Of a stretch of DNA of 64,000 nucleotides, positions 18,457 through 25,930 are shown in pieces. The stretch covers positions 1,612,001 through 1,676,000 of the forward strand of contig NZ_AP024600.1 of NCBI RefSeq assembly GCF_036322585.1, given 5' to 3'. Below the pieces are notes generated by a model. It did not search any database, had not been told where the DNA came from, and saw nothing but the letters and a program-made list of their open reading frames with translations. Source of the stretch: Luteolibacter sp. LG18 (GTDB taxonomy: Bacteria; Verrucomicrobiota; Verrucomicrobiia; Verrucomicrobiales; Akkermansiaceae). The stretch's first letter is position 1; each line of letters opens with the position of its first letter. A program made the translations under genes and the position numbers.

Positions 18457-19425
18457 TCAGCGGCCCAGCGGCGCGCCGAGGCGGATGAGGGCCGGGTCGA
18501 TCTTGTACTTCGAGTCCACCACCGTGTGGATCGGCAGGTGGCCGTAGGTGCCGTCGCGGTAGACCATGATGGCGTTGGTTTCGCCGGCGTGGAGGGCTTC
18601 CACCGCGCCCACCGCGAACTTGTAGGCCATGATGCGGTCCTGGACGGTCGGCGAGCCGCCGCGCTGGACATGGCCGAGCACCGTCAGGCGGGCGTCCATG
18701 TCGAGCGAGTCCTTGATCCAGCGGGTCAGGTAGTCGGACATCTTCACGCCCTCGGCGACGATGGCGATGATGTAGCCACGGCCTTCGTGGTTGATCTCGT
18801 GCTTGAGGCGGGCGCCGATGGCGTTGAGGTCGTATTCCAGCTCCGGGACGAGGCAAATCTCCGCGCCGCAGGACAGGGCGCTGGTGAGGGCGAGGTAGCC
18901 GCAGTGGCGGCCCATCACCTCGATCACGAAGGCGCGGGAGAACGAGCTGGCGGTGTCGCGGATCGAGTCGACGGACTGGCGGATCATGTTCAGCGCCGTG
19001 TCCACGCCGAGGCAGTAGTCGGTGCCGGCGATGTCGTTGTCGATCGTGGCCGGGATGCCGGCGAAGGGCACGCCGAAGTCCGCGTAGAACTGGTTGAGGG
19101 CACGGAAAGATCCGTCGCCGCCGATGACGATGAGCTTGCTGATGCCGCGGCGCTTCAGGTTTTCGTAGGCTTGGCGGCGGTATTCGATGTCGAAGAACCG
19201 CTGCGAGCGGGAGGAACGCAGGATGGTGCCGCCGCGGTGGAGGATGCCGGAGACGAGCTCGCGGTTGGCTTCCACGATCCGGTCGTCGATCAGGCCACGG
19301 AGGCCGTCGTAGACAAGGAAGGGCTTGTAGCCCTTCGCCGCCGCATATTCGACCGCGCATTTGATCGCGGGGTTCATCCCGGCGGCATCACCGCCCGAGG
19401 TCATGATAGCAAGTCCTTCAGCCAT
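18457..19425 (-). CDS. pfkA: ATP-dependent 6-phosphofructokinase
   Basis: Phosphorylates fructose 6-phosphate to fructose 1,6-bisphosphate in glycolysis. 322 residues from MAEGLAIMTSGGDAAGMN; a longer in-frame start at 19545 lacks any family resemblance. The ATP-type nucleotide motif IGGDGSFRALN (about residues 101-111) has Gly-Ser where PPi-dependent enzymes have Asp-Asp, so ATP is the likely phosphoryl donor. The catalytic loop PATIDNDIAGTDYCLG carries Asp129. EVMGRHCGYLAL and LGHVQRGGSPTVQDR are the substrate-site motifs. The gene is convergent with vsr across a family A repeat. Confidence 0.93.
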   Translation of the reverse strand: MAEGLAIMTSGGDAAGMNPAIKCAVEYAAAKGYKPFLVYDGLRGLIDDRIVEANRELVSGILHRGGTILRSSRSQRFFDIEYRRQAYENLKRRGISKLIVIGGDGSFRALNQFYADFGVPFAGIPATIDNDIAGTDYCLGVDTALNMIRQSVDSIRDTASSFSRAFVIEVMGRHCGYLALTSALSCGAEICLVPELEYDLNAIGARLKHEINHEGRGYIIAIVAEGVKMSDYLTRWIKDSLDMDARLTVLGHVQRGGSPTVQDRIMAYKFAVGAVEALHAGETNAIMVYRDGTYGHLPIHTVVDSKYKIDPALIRLGAPLGR

Positions 19426-19495
19426 GTCGCGCGCGCAGGGAACGCATTCCCGCGAGGGCTGGCAAGCACGAGAAATGCCGGAATCGTGCGAATTT

Positions 19496-20380
19496 TCACG
19501 CAGGCAACAGGGCCAGCCGGTCCAAAACCGACGAGATCCGGTCAAACTTGGTCAATTTCCCGGACCAAACGGAGGGAAAAGCAGCCAATCCATGCTTTGC
19601 GCCCATCAGCAGCCCCAGCGGAATCCCGCGTGCCGCGGAGTCGCCGCCGAGCCGGGCATTCTCACGCAGGGCGGCCACCGGGTCGCTTTCGTGCTTCAGG
19701 GCCAGGGCCACCATCAGCGGAAACGCCTTCGCCACGTCGCAGCTCAAGCCGAGATTGGTGAGATCCTCGTCCGAGCCCTGCGCGGCCTCATGGGCGGCGG
19801 CCAGATCGGGCATGCCCTCGGTGGCGGCGGACTCGAAGGCGTGGGCGAACGAAGCCCCCTCCAATACCCGGCGGGTGGCGAGGGTGATGAACTCCGCCAC
19901 GGCCGGGACCCGCGGGTCGCCGTGGGTGAGGTGGGTCTGCGCGCGGGCGGCGGCCACCGCCTCGTCATCGTTGGAAAAGTTCAGGGCAAACAGGGCGGCC
20001 GCGCGCGCGGCTCCGCCGAGGTCGTGGCTCTCCGAGGGCCGGTCCAGCCCGGCGGCGGAGTTCTCCAGCGTGCGGCGGGTCGCGCCGTCGAGGTACGAGT
20101 TCGGCTTGCCGCGCCAGTAGGTCAGCCAGTCCTTGCGCCAGGCCGCGGCATCGAAGCCACGGTGGCGATCGAGTGATTCCAGCAGCACCAGCGTCTGGTC
20201 GCCGTAATGGGTGAAGTCGCCGGCCTGCTTGCCGGGATGGTAGTCGCTGCGCGGATCCTCGTAGTCACGGATGCCATCCGGGAAGGCTTCCGCGATCTCG
20301 GCGTCATCGTAGATCCAGTGGGCTCCTAGGGCCAAGGCGTCGCCAAAAAAGGCGGGTAGGACGAGGTCGCGGACTGTCAT
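19496..20380 (-). CDS. ADP-ribosylglycohydrolase family protein
   Basis: 294 residues from MTVRDLVLPAFFGDALALGA; the chosen start gives the normal N-terminus. The DraG-like all-helical family is indicated by GDALALGAHWIYDDAEIAEA, GDFTHYGDQTLVLLESL and ARLGGDSAARGIPLGLLMGA. In canonical members the last motif is GGDTDS with two aspartates binding magnesium. Here it reads GGDSAARG, so one metal ligand may be missing and activity is uncertain. Family members remove ADP-ribose from proteins or act on crystallin-like or other substrates. It stands alone between pfk and the hexosaminidase gene. Confidence 0.85.
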   Translation of the reverse strand: MTVRDLVLPAFFGDALALGAHWIYDDAEIAEAFPDGIRDYEDPRSDYHPGKQAGDFTHYGDQTLVLLESLDRHRGFDAAAWRKDWLTYWRGKPNSYLDGATRRTLENSAAGLDRPSESHDLGGAARAAALFALNFSNDDEAVAAARAQTHLTHGDPRVPAVAEFITLATRRVLEGASFAHAFESAATEGMPDLAAAHEAAQGSDEDLTNLGLSCDVAKAFPLMVALALKHESDPVAALRENARLGGDSAARGIPLGLLMGAKHGLAAFPSVWSGKLTKFDRISSVLDRLALLPA

Positions 20381-20510
20381 GGGATGCGGAGCATCAGCTT
20401 CACCCGGATGGGCCGCATTGCAAGAACTCGTGTGAAATTGTCGGGGTGTTCGGGTCATCAGGCACCGGGGGTCGCCCGGTGCCTGTTGGACGCGGCCTGC
20501 CGCCGGAAAT

Positions 20511-22139
20511 TCACTTCGGTTGGTCCGGATCGCCGTGTTTCAGGCCCGCGGCGTCGTAGTGCTTCAGCACGCCGTCGAGACGGCCGCGGAAGTCCTCGAA
20601 GTTCTTCCGCTCCAGCGGCGTCCACGCGATCTCGGCCAGCGCGGCGATGCGCGGGAAGGCCATGTACTCCATCTTCGGGAAATCGTGGAAGTACTCGGCC
20701 CACAATTGGGCCTGCACGCCGAGGACATGCTTGCCTTCCGCGGCGGTCAGGGCCTTCGGCACCGGGTCATAGGAATAGACCTTCGAGAGCGGCAGGAATC
20801 CGCCGATCGCTTCCTTGTCGCCGCCCTTGGCCAGCGCGGCTTCCTTCGGCTCCTGGTAGTGGTCGAAGTAGAGGTGCGAGTTCGCGGCCATCACCACGTC
20901 GTGGCCTTCCTTGGCGGAATCGATGCCGCCCTTTTCGCCTCGCCAGGACATCACGGTGGCTTCCGGGGACAGGCCGCCCTCGCGGATCTCGTCCCAGCCG
21001 ATCAGCTTGCGGCCTTTCTTCGCCAGGATCTTCTCCACGCGCTTCACGAAGTAGCTCTGCACGTCGTGGCCGTCCTTGAGGTTCTCCTTCTTCTTCAGCT
21101 CCTGCACCCGCGGGGACTTGTCCCACTGGTCCTTCGGGGCCTCGTCGCCGCCGATGTGGATGTACTTCGAGGGGAACAGCGCGCAGACCTCGGTGAAGAC
21201 GTCATCGATGAAGCGGAAGGTGTCCTCGGTGGGCGCGAAGGTGTAGGGGTGCACGCCCCAGCGGGTCATCACCTTCGGCGCGTAGCCCGGGATGTCATCG
21301 TTGCCCAGCTTCGGGTAGGCGGTGATGGCCGCCGCGGCGTGGCCGGGCATTTCAATTTCCGGCACCACGGTGATGTGGCGGGCGGTGGCGTAGGCGACGA
21401 TGTCCTTGACCTGCTCCTGGGTGTAGAAGCCGCCGTAGCGCTTGCCGTCGTCGGAATTGCGGTTGCCATAGGGCGGGGAGGACTCGCGCCAGGAGCCGGT
21501 CTCCGTGAGCTTCGGGTACTTCTTGATCTCGATGCGCCAGCCTTGGTCCTCCGTGAGGTGCCAGTGGAAGACGTTGAGCTTGTGGTAGGCCAGTTCGTCG
21601 ATGAAGCGCTTCACGTCCTTCACCTCGAAGAAGTGGCGGCCGCAATCGAGCATCATGCCGCGCCAGGCGAAACGCGGGTAGTCGCTGATGGAAACGGCGG
21701 GGAGTTTTTCCGGGGCCTGGTCCTTCCACGCCGGGTCGTTGGCGGCGGGCAGGAGCTGGAGCAGGGTACGGGTACCGTAGTAGGCCCCGGCGGCGTCCTT
21801 GCCGGTGACGACCACCGTCTTCGGCGTGATCTCCAGCTTGTAGCCGCCGACGGGCAGATCCGCGGCGGCATCGACGTCCAGGCGGATTTCGCTGGGCAGG
21901 AGGATCCGCATTTCCTCGCTGGCGGTCTTCGGCGCGTTGCCGGTGAGCTTCTGGAGGTCGGCGGCGAAGAGGTCGGCCTCGGCCTTCAGCGTGCGGTCGT
22001 AGCGGATGCCGGTGGCGGCGGTGAAATCGAAGGCGCCTTCGCCCGGTTTCACGGACACGGGCTGGGGAATCAGCGGCAGGCTGTCGGCGGCGGCGAGGCC
22101 GGATAGCGCCATCATCGAGGCAAGGAGCGGATGTTTCAT
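20511..22139 (-). CDS. Secreted beta-N-acetylhexosaminidase (GH20)
   Basis: A 542-residue exported enzyme that releases terminal GlcNAc/GalNAc. The signal peptide is MKHPLLASMMALSGLAAADS. The GH20 N-terminal domain (LPLIPQPVSVKPGEGAFDF; TGKDAAGAYYGTRTLLQLLP) precedes a TIM barrel with KFNVFHWHLTEDQGWRIEIK-like motif (KLNVFHWHLTEDQGWRIEIK), and the catalytic Asp-Glu pair is in HIGGDEAPKDQW (Asp332-Glu333). Later barrel motifs are KGRKLIGWDEIREGG and VLGVQAQLWAEY. Length is typical. A role in chitin, mucin or cell-wall amino-sugar use is plausible. It is divergent from the lipoprotein gene at 22261. Confidence 0.93.
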   Translation of the reverse strand: MKHPLLASMMALSGLAAADSLPLIPQPVSVKPGEGAFDFTAATGIRYDRTLKAEADLFAADLQKLTGNAPKTASEEMRILLPSEIRLDVDAAADLPVGGYKLEITPKTVVVTGKDAAGAYYGTRTLLQLLPAANDPAWKDQAPEKLPAVSISDYPRFAWRGMMLDCGRHFFEVKDVKRFIDELAYHKLNVFHWHLTEDQGWRIEIKKYPKLTETGSWRESSPPYGNRNSDDGKRYGGFYTQEQVKDIVAYATARHITVVPEIEMPGHAAAAITAYPKLGNDDIPGYAPKVMTRWGVHPYTFAPTEDTFRFIDDVFTEVCALFPSKYIHIGGDEAPKDQWDKSPRVQELKKKENLKDGHDVQSYFVKRVEKILAKKGRKLIGWDEIREGGLSPEATVMSWRGEKGGIDSAKEGHDVVMAANSHLYFDHYQEPKEAALAKGGDKEAIGGFLPLSKVYSYDPVPKALTAAEGKHVLGVQAQLWAEYFHDFPKMEYMAFPRIAALAEIAWTPLERKNFEDFRGRLDGVLKHYDAAGLKHGDPDQPK

Positions 22140-22260
22140 GAAATCAATCGGGTACGGACAAAAAGGGTCGGCCCTTAACGTGAAAAAACCGCGGTCTTCT
22201 TTCAATGACCAATCCGCCGCGGTCATTGACATCCGGACCGTCCTGCGGAGAGTGCCGCGG

Positions 22261-23172
22261 ATGCGTGTCGGATGGATCCTCCCCGTGATGGCCGTGCTGC
22301 TCTGCGGCTGCGGCCGGCGGCAGACCGTCCGGACGCCCAAGGCGGTCCCGGTGCGGGAGGACGGTGCCATCGCGCTGCGCCTGGTCACCTTCAACCTGCG
22401 CTATGAGAACGAGGGCGACCGCGGCCCGCGCAATTGGCACGAGCGGGTGATCGCCTCCGTCCGCAGTCTCACCCGGATGTCGCCGGACGTTTTCGCGGTC
22501 CAGGAGGCGCTCCACGGCCAGGTGGCGGACCTGCGGGCCTCGCTGCCGGACTACGATTTCACCGGCGTCGGCCGCGACGATGGCCGGCGGGAAGGGGAAT
22601 ACACCGGCATCTTCTACCGCGCCGACCGTTTCGTGAAGGACACCTCGGACGCCGGGACCTTCTGGTTGTCCGACACCCCGGAGATCCCCGGTTCGAAAAC
22701 CTGGGGCAACGAGATCCCGCGTATCGCCTGCTGGACCCGGCTCACCGACCGCGCCACCGACCGCTCCTTCTACGTCTTCGCCACCCACTGGGACCACCGC
22801 AACCAGCCGTCCCGCGAGCGCGCCGCGCGCCTGATCGCCCAGCGCATCGACTCCCGCCGCCACGCCGACGAGCCGGTGGTGCTGCTCGGCGATTTCAACG
22901 CGGTGGAGGGCAACCCTGCCGTGACCTACCTGCTCGGCCAGGGCGGTTGGAAAAACGGCCTCGTCGATGCCTTCGACAGCCGCCACCGCGGCGAGGGCAA
23001 CCGCACCACGCTCCACTTCTGGGAGGGCAAGCGCGCGGGCACCCGCAACGTCGACCACATCCTGGTGTCGAAGGGCGCGCGGGTGCTGGACGCGGACATC
23101 GTGGTCGATCCCGAGCCGCTGCCCTCGGACCACTTCCCGGTGTCCGCGCGGGTCGAGTTCCCGCGGCCGTGA
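22261..23172 (+). CDS. Endonuclease/exonuclease/phosphatase-fold lipoprotein
   Basis: A 303-residue protein with a lipoprotein-type signal peptide (ILPVMAVLLCGCGRR; predicted lipid-bearing Cys17). The EEP fold is complete: LVTFNLRYENEGDRGPRNWH, DVFAVQEALHGQV with the metal-binding Glu, THWDHRNQPSRERAARL, VVLLGDFNAVEGNPAV with Asp-Asn, and C-terminal RNVDHILVSK and PLPSDHFPVSARVEF with the catalytic Asp-His. Relatives hydrolyse phosphoesters in nucleic acids, sphingomyelin or inositol phosphates. 'RNVDHILVS... SDHFPV' resembles secreted metal-dependent hydrolases of polysaccharide degraders. Substrate not predictable. It lies 51 bp before pabB. Confidence 0.88.
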   Translation: MRVGWILPVMAVLLCGCGRRQTVRTPKAVPVREDGAIALRLVTFNLRYENEGDRGPRNWHERVIASVRSLTRMSPDVFAVQEALHGQVADLRASLPDYDFTGVGRDDGRREGEYTGIFYRADRFVKDTSDAGTFWLSDTPEIPGSKTWGNEIPRIACWTRLTDRATDRSFYVFATHWDHRNQPSRERAARLIAQRIDSRRHADEPVVLLGDFNAVEGNPAVTYLLGQGGWKNGLVDAFDSRHRGEGNRTTLHFWEGKRAGTRNVDHILVSKGARVLDADIVVDPEPLPSDHFPVSARVEFPRP

Positions 23173-23223
23173 GCGGTCTTCCGCCTTGCCAGCCGGGGCG
23201 GGTGGTAGTTTCCTGCCGCGGTC

Positions 23224-24483
23224 ATGGCCGACCCGCTGACGCGTTCCGCCGTCCGCCAGCCACGCCTCGAGGGCCTGATGCCCGCGGACGTGGCCGCACG
23301 GCTGCGCCATCTCGGCGGGCTGGTGTTCTTCGATACCGCCGGCAACCAGCCCTCCAGTGCGCCGATGCCGGTTTCCGTGATCGCGGCGCGGCCGTTGAGC
23401 CTGATCGAGGGCAATCTCCACCGTTCCGGCGACCGCGCGCGGTTGCAGGCGATCCTCGATGCCTCGCGTGGCGAAACTGCGGACCGCGGCTTCCCGCTCG
23501 GCGGCCTCTGTGGTTGGGTCGGCTACGAGGGCGATTTCGTCTTTGGCGAGTTTCCCGAGATGCTCGTGTTCATCCACGACCGCGGCGAGTGGTGGGAAGC
23601 CGGCACGCTGTCGTCCGAACTGCGGGAGCTGCCCGATGATCCGGTGCGCGTCGGCGCGTTCCAATCGTGCACGCCGCGCGAGCGGTATTTGGACAATGTC
23701 CGCCGTGCCCAGGAATGGATCGCGGCGGGGGACATCTATCAGGTCAATCTCTCGCAATCGTTCCGCGCGACGGTCGAGGGCGGCTCGTTGTTTCCGCTCT
23801 ACGGCCACCTCCGCGAGGCCACGCCCGCGCCGATGGCCGCGTGGTTGGCGCTCGGTGGCACCGAGGTGCTGAGTTCCTCACCCGAGACCTTCCTGCGCAT
23901 CTCCGGCCGCGGCATCGAGACCCGCCCGATCAAGGGCACCCGCCCGCGTTTCCCGGATCCGGATGATGACCGCCGCAGCGCCTACGAGCTCCAGACTTCC
24001 GCCAAGGAAATCTCCGAACTGGTGATGATCACCGACCTGCTCCGCAACGACATCGGACAGGTCTGCGAGTTCGGCAGCGTGCACGTCGCCGAGATGCTGA
24101 AGCTCGAAACGCTCGAGCAGGTCCACCACCTCGTCTCCACGGTCACCGGCACGTTGCGCGAAGGCACGACCGCCATCGACGCGTTGGCCGCGTGTTTCCC
24201 CGGCGGCAGCATCACCGGCGCGCCGAAGAAGCGGGCGATGGAGATCATTTCCGAATTGGAGCAGCGCGAGCGCGGCCTCTACTGCGGCGCCATCGGGTGG
24301 TTCGGCTTCAATGGCGAAAGCCAGTTCAACATCGCCATCCGCACCCTCGTCCGGGATGGCGGGCGGTTGAGTTACGACGTCGGTGGCGGCATCGTGGCCG
24401 ACTCCGATCCGCAGAAGGAATACGAGGAAACCCTCCACAAGGCCGCCGGCATCCGCCTCGCGATCGAGCGGTGGATGGAGTAA
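23224..24483 (+). CDS. pabB: Aminodeoxychorismate synthase component I
   Basis: Adds ammonia to chorismate to make 4-amino-4-deoxychorismate on the folate pathway. A 419-residue protein with the chorismate-binding fold. The diagnostic motif is TRPIKGTRPR with Lys237; anthranilate synthase TrpE has Ala or Ser at this place, so PabB is the better call. Other motifs: GDIYQVNLSQSFRA, LSSSPETFLRI, SAKEISELVMITDLLRNDIG, PGGSITGAPKKRAMEII and YDVGGGIVADSDPQKEYEET. No pabA or pabC lies beside it. It is followed by the REP/transposase element at 24484. Confidence 0.9.
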   Translation: MADPLTRSAVRQPRLEGLMPADVAARLRHLGGLVFFDTAGNQPSSAPMPVSVIAARPLSLIEGNLHRSGDRARLQAILDASRGETADRGFPLGGLCGWVGYEGDFVFGEFPEMLVFIHDRGEWWEAGTLSSELRELPDDPVRVGAFQSCTPRERYLDNVRRAQEWIAAGDIYQVNLSQSFRATVEGGSLFPLYGHLREATPAPMAAWLALGGTEVLSSSPETFLRISGRGIETRPIKGTRPRFPDPDDDRRSAYELQTSAKEISELVMITDLLRNDIGQVCEFGSVHVAEMLKLETLEQVHHLVSTVTGTLREGTTAIDALAACFPGGSITGAPKKRAMEIISELEQRERGLYCGAIGWFGFNGESQFNIAIRTLVRDGGRLSYDVGGGIVADSDPQKEYEETLHKAAGIRLAIERWME

Positions 24484-25423
24484 GAGGCTCTTTGCCCCGG
24501 TAGGGGCATGGGATGGTAGCCGGTGGCAAGGAGCGAAGCGACGCCCCCACCGGTTGAGATGGTTGGTTTGAATCGCATGCCGGAGGTATGCGGGAGAGCG
24601 GTTTTCGCGTTGAGACCACCGGATGCCTATCGACTTCGCAGGTCTCCCGCATCCCTGCCGGGATGCCATTCCATGTCCGCGGCGTGACCGGTGGGGTCGT
24701 CGCCTAGGCTCCTCCGCCACCGGCTACCATCCGGTGCCCCTGCCGGGGCAAAGAAGGGGCCCGATTGCCTTTTCGAAACGAGATCCGCGGCCTGGCTGGG
24801 ACGCGGAAGGGAGGTTTCACCCTTGAAGCGGAACCCAAGCACCCGCCATCCTCCCATCATGTCGTCCACTCATCTCAGTTTGCATGTCCACGTGATCTTC
24901 TCCACGAAGGACCGCCAGCCATGGATCGACACCGAATGGAGAGGACGCCTGCACGCATATCTGGGAGGGGCATTCCGGGATTTGAACGTGTTCCCCGAGG
25001 CGATCGGCGGGGTGGCCGATCACGTCCACGCGCTCATTGGTCTTCAGGCCGTTCATCGCCTCTCGGACGTGATGCGGGATATCAAACGACCTTCCTCCGA
25101 ATGGGTGCATCGCACCATCGGATTGAAGGAGTTTCAATGGCAGGAGGGATACGGCGCGTTCACCGTCAGCCCATCGTCACGTGAGGATGTGAGGCGCTAC
25201 ATCGCCCGGCAGGAAGAACATCACCGGAAGAAGTCGTTCCAAGAGGAATACCGCGAGTTTCTGGCCAAATGCGAAGTGGAATACGATGCGCGGTTCGTCG
25301 ATTGAGGGAGCGCCTCCCGCGTCCCTGCCGGGACGCGAATTACCACCGCCGTCCAACCGGTGGGGGCGTCGCTTCGCTCCTTGCCACCGGCTAACATTCC
25401 ACTGCCCCTACCGGGGCAAAGAG
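24484..25423. mobile_element. REP-associated tyrosine transposase unit with inverted flanking repeats (family C)
   Basis: The unit is bounded by a repeat of about 70 bp: C1 at 24484-24557 (TTTGCCCCGGTAGGGGCATG ... GCGACGCCCCCACCGG) and C3 at 25355-25423, its inverted complement, with few mismatches. A second inverted copy C2 at 24687-24754 lies inside. Further small inverted repeats (CATGCCGGAGGTATGCGGGA and TCCCGCATCCCTGCCGGGATG) sit between C1 and C2, and a related one follows the transposase gene. The transposase (24859-25305) is the only mobility gene. This is the classical RAYT arrangement, in which REP hairpins surround a domesticated IS200-type enzyme. Confidence 0.8.
24859..25305 (+). 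CDS. REP-associated tyrosine transposase (IS200-like Y1 HUH enzyme)
   Basis: A 148-residue single-strand transposase of the Y1 family. The start at MSSTHLSLHVHVIFSTKDRQ gives the usual N-terminal beta strand; an upstream in-frame ATG at 24691 would cross the REP palindrome. The HUH metal motif is ADHVHALIGL (His55, His57). The catalytic tyrosine is in RRYIARQEEHH (Tyr114), the YxxxQ motif typical of the group. The C-terminal KKSFQEEYREFLAKCEVEYD also matches. Surrounding inverted REP copies support RAYT rather than a free IS200. Confidence 0.88.
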   Translation: MSSTHLSLHVHVIFSTKDRQPWIDTEWRGRLHAYLGGAFRDLNVFPEAIGGVADHVHALIGLQAVHRLSDVMRDIKRPSSEWVHRTIGLKEFQWQEGYGAFTVSPSSREDVRRYIARQEEHHRKKSFQEEYREFLAKCEVEYDARFVD

Positions 25424-25428
25424 ACTGG

Positions 25429-25893
25429 TCAACCCACCGTCCCGAACCGTCGCACGAGTTCCTCGCGGCGGAATTGGAAGATCTTCTCCAGCTTCGGCCG
25501 GACCAGCAGCGGATGGAGGAGATTGCCGATCGGCCCGCCGGGCACGGCGTAGTGGATTTCATCGGTCATCCGCGTGCCGCCCGCGATGGTTTCGAAGGTG
25601 TGGCGGTGGTGCCAGAAGGCATACGGCCCGGACCGCTGCTCATCCACGAACGAATGCCCGTCCCGCACCGCCTTGATCTCGGTGACCCAGTTCACCGTGA
25701 CCAGCGGCGCGATGCCGATGCGGTAGCGCAGGATCCGGGATTCGTACATCGGCCCGGAGTGGTCGCCGATGAACTCGAAACGGATGTCCGGCGGTGTGAT
25801 GGCCTGGAGATTGGCCGGGGCGCAAAAAAAGGCCCAGGCCTCCGCGACGGACATCGGGAGGTCCTGGACCTGCGTGAGCGTGTGGAGGATCAT
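25429..25893 (-). CDS. SRPBCC-fold (START/Bet v1-like) protein
   Basis: A 154-residue protein of the SRPBCC superfamily, often annotated as a ligand-binding or 'CDP-alcohol/SulA-like' protein. Typical pattern: LTQVQDLPMSVAEAWAFFCAPANLQAITPP at the start, FVDEQRSGPYAFWHHRHTFE in the middle, GTRMTDEIHYAVPGGPIGNL later, and a C-terminal helix LEKIFQFRREELVRRF. These small proteins bind hydrophobic ligands in a beta-sheet groove. No enzymatic residue is evident. It lies 37 bp after the prolyl oligopeptidase start side on the minus strand; the transposase unit lies on its other side. Confidence 0.78.
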   Translation of the reverse strand: MILHTLTQVQDLPMSVAEAWAFFCAPANLQAITPPDIRFEFIGDHSGPMYESRILRYRIGIAPLVTVNWVTEIKAVRDGHSFVDEQRSGPYAFWHHRHTFETIAGGTRMTDEIHYAVPGGPIGNLLHPLLVRPKLEKIFQFRREELVRRFGTVG

Positions 25894-25930
25894 GGGGCGG
25901 GGCGGAGCATGTCCCCGCCCGCCGGGTCCA

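Noticed and set aside
18457..19425. PPi-dependent phosphofructokinase
   Set aside because: The nucleotide motif is GGDGS, typical of ATP-dependent enzymes; PPi types have GGDDS.
20520..22106. Long plus-strand frame opposite the GH20 gene
   Set aside because: Antisense shadow of a gene with signal peptide and catalytic Asp-Glu on the minus strand.
23224..24483. Anthranilate synthase component I (TrpE)
   Set aside because: The PIKGT motif with Lys237 identifies the aminodeoxychorismate synthase type; TrpE has PIAGT.
24859..25305. Complete active IS200/IS605 element
   Set aside because: No TnpB is present, and the flanks are paired inverted REP copies rather than IS200 ends, so the RAYT description fits better.
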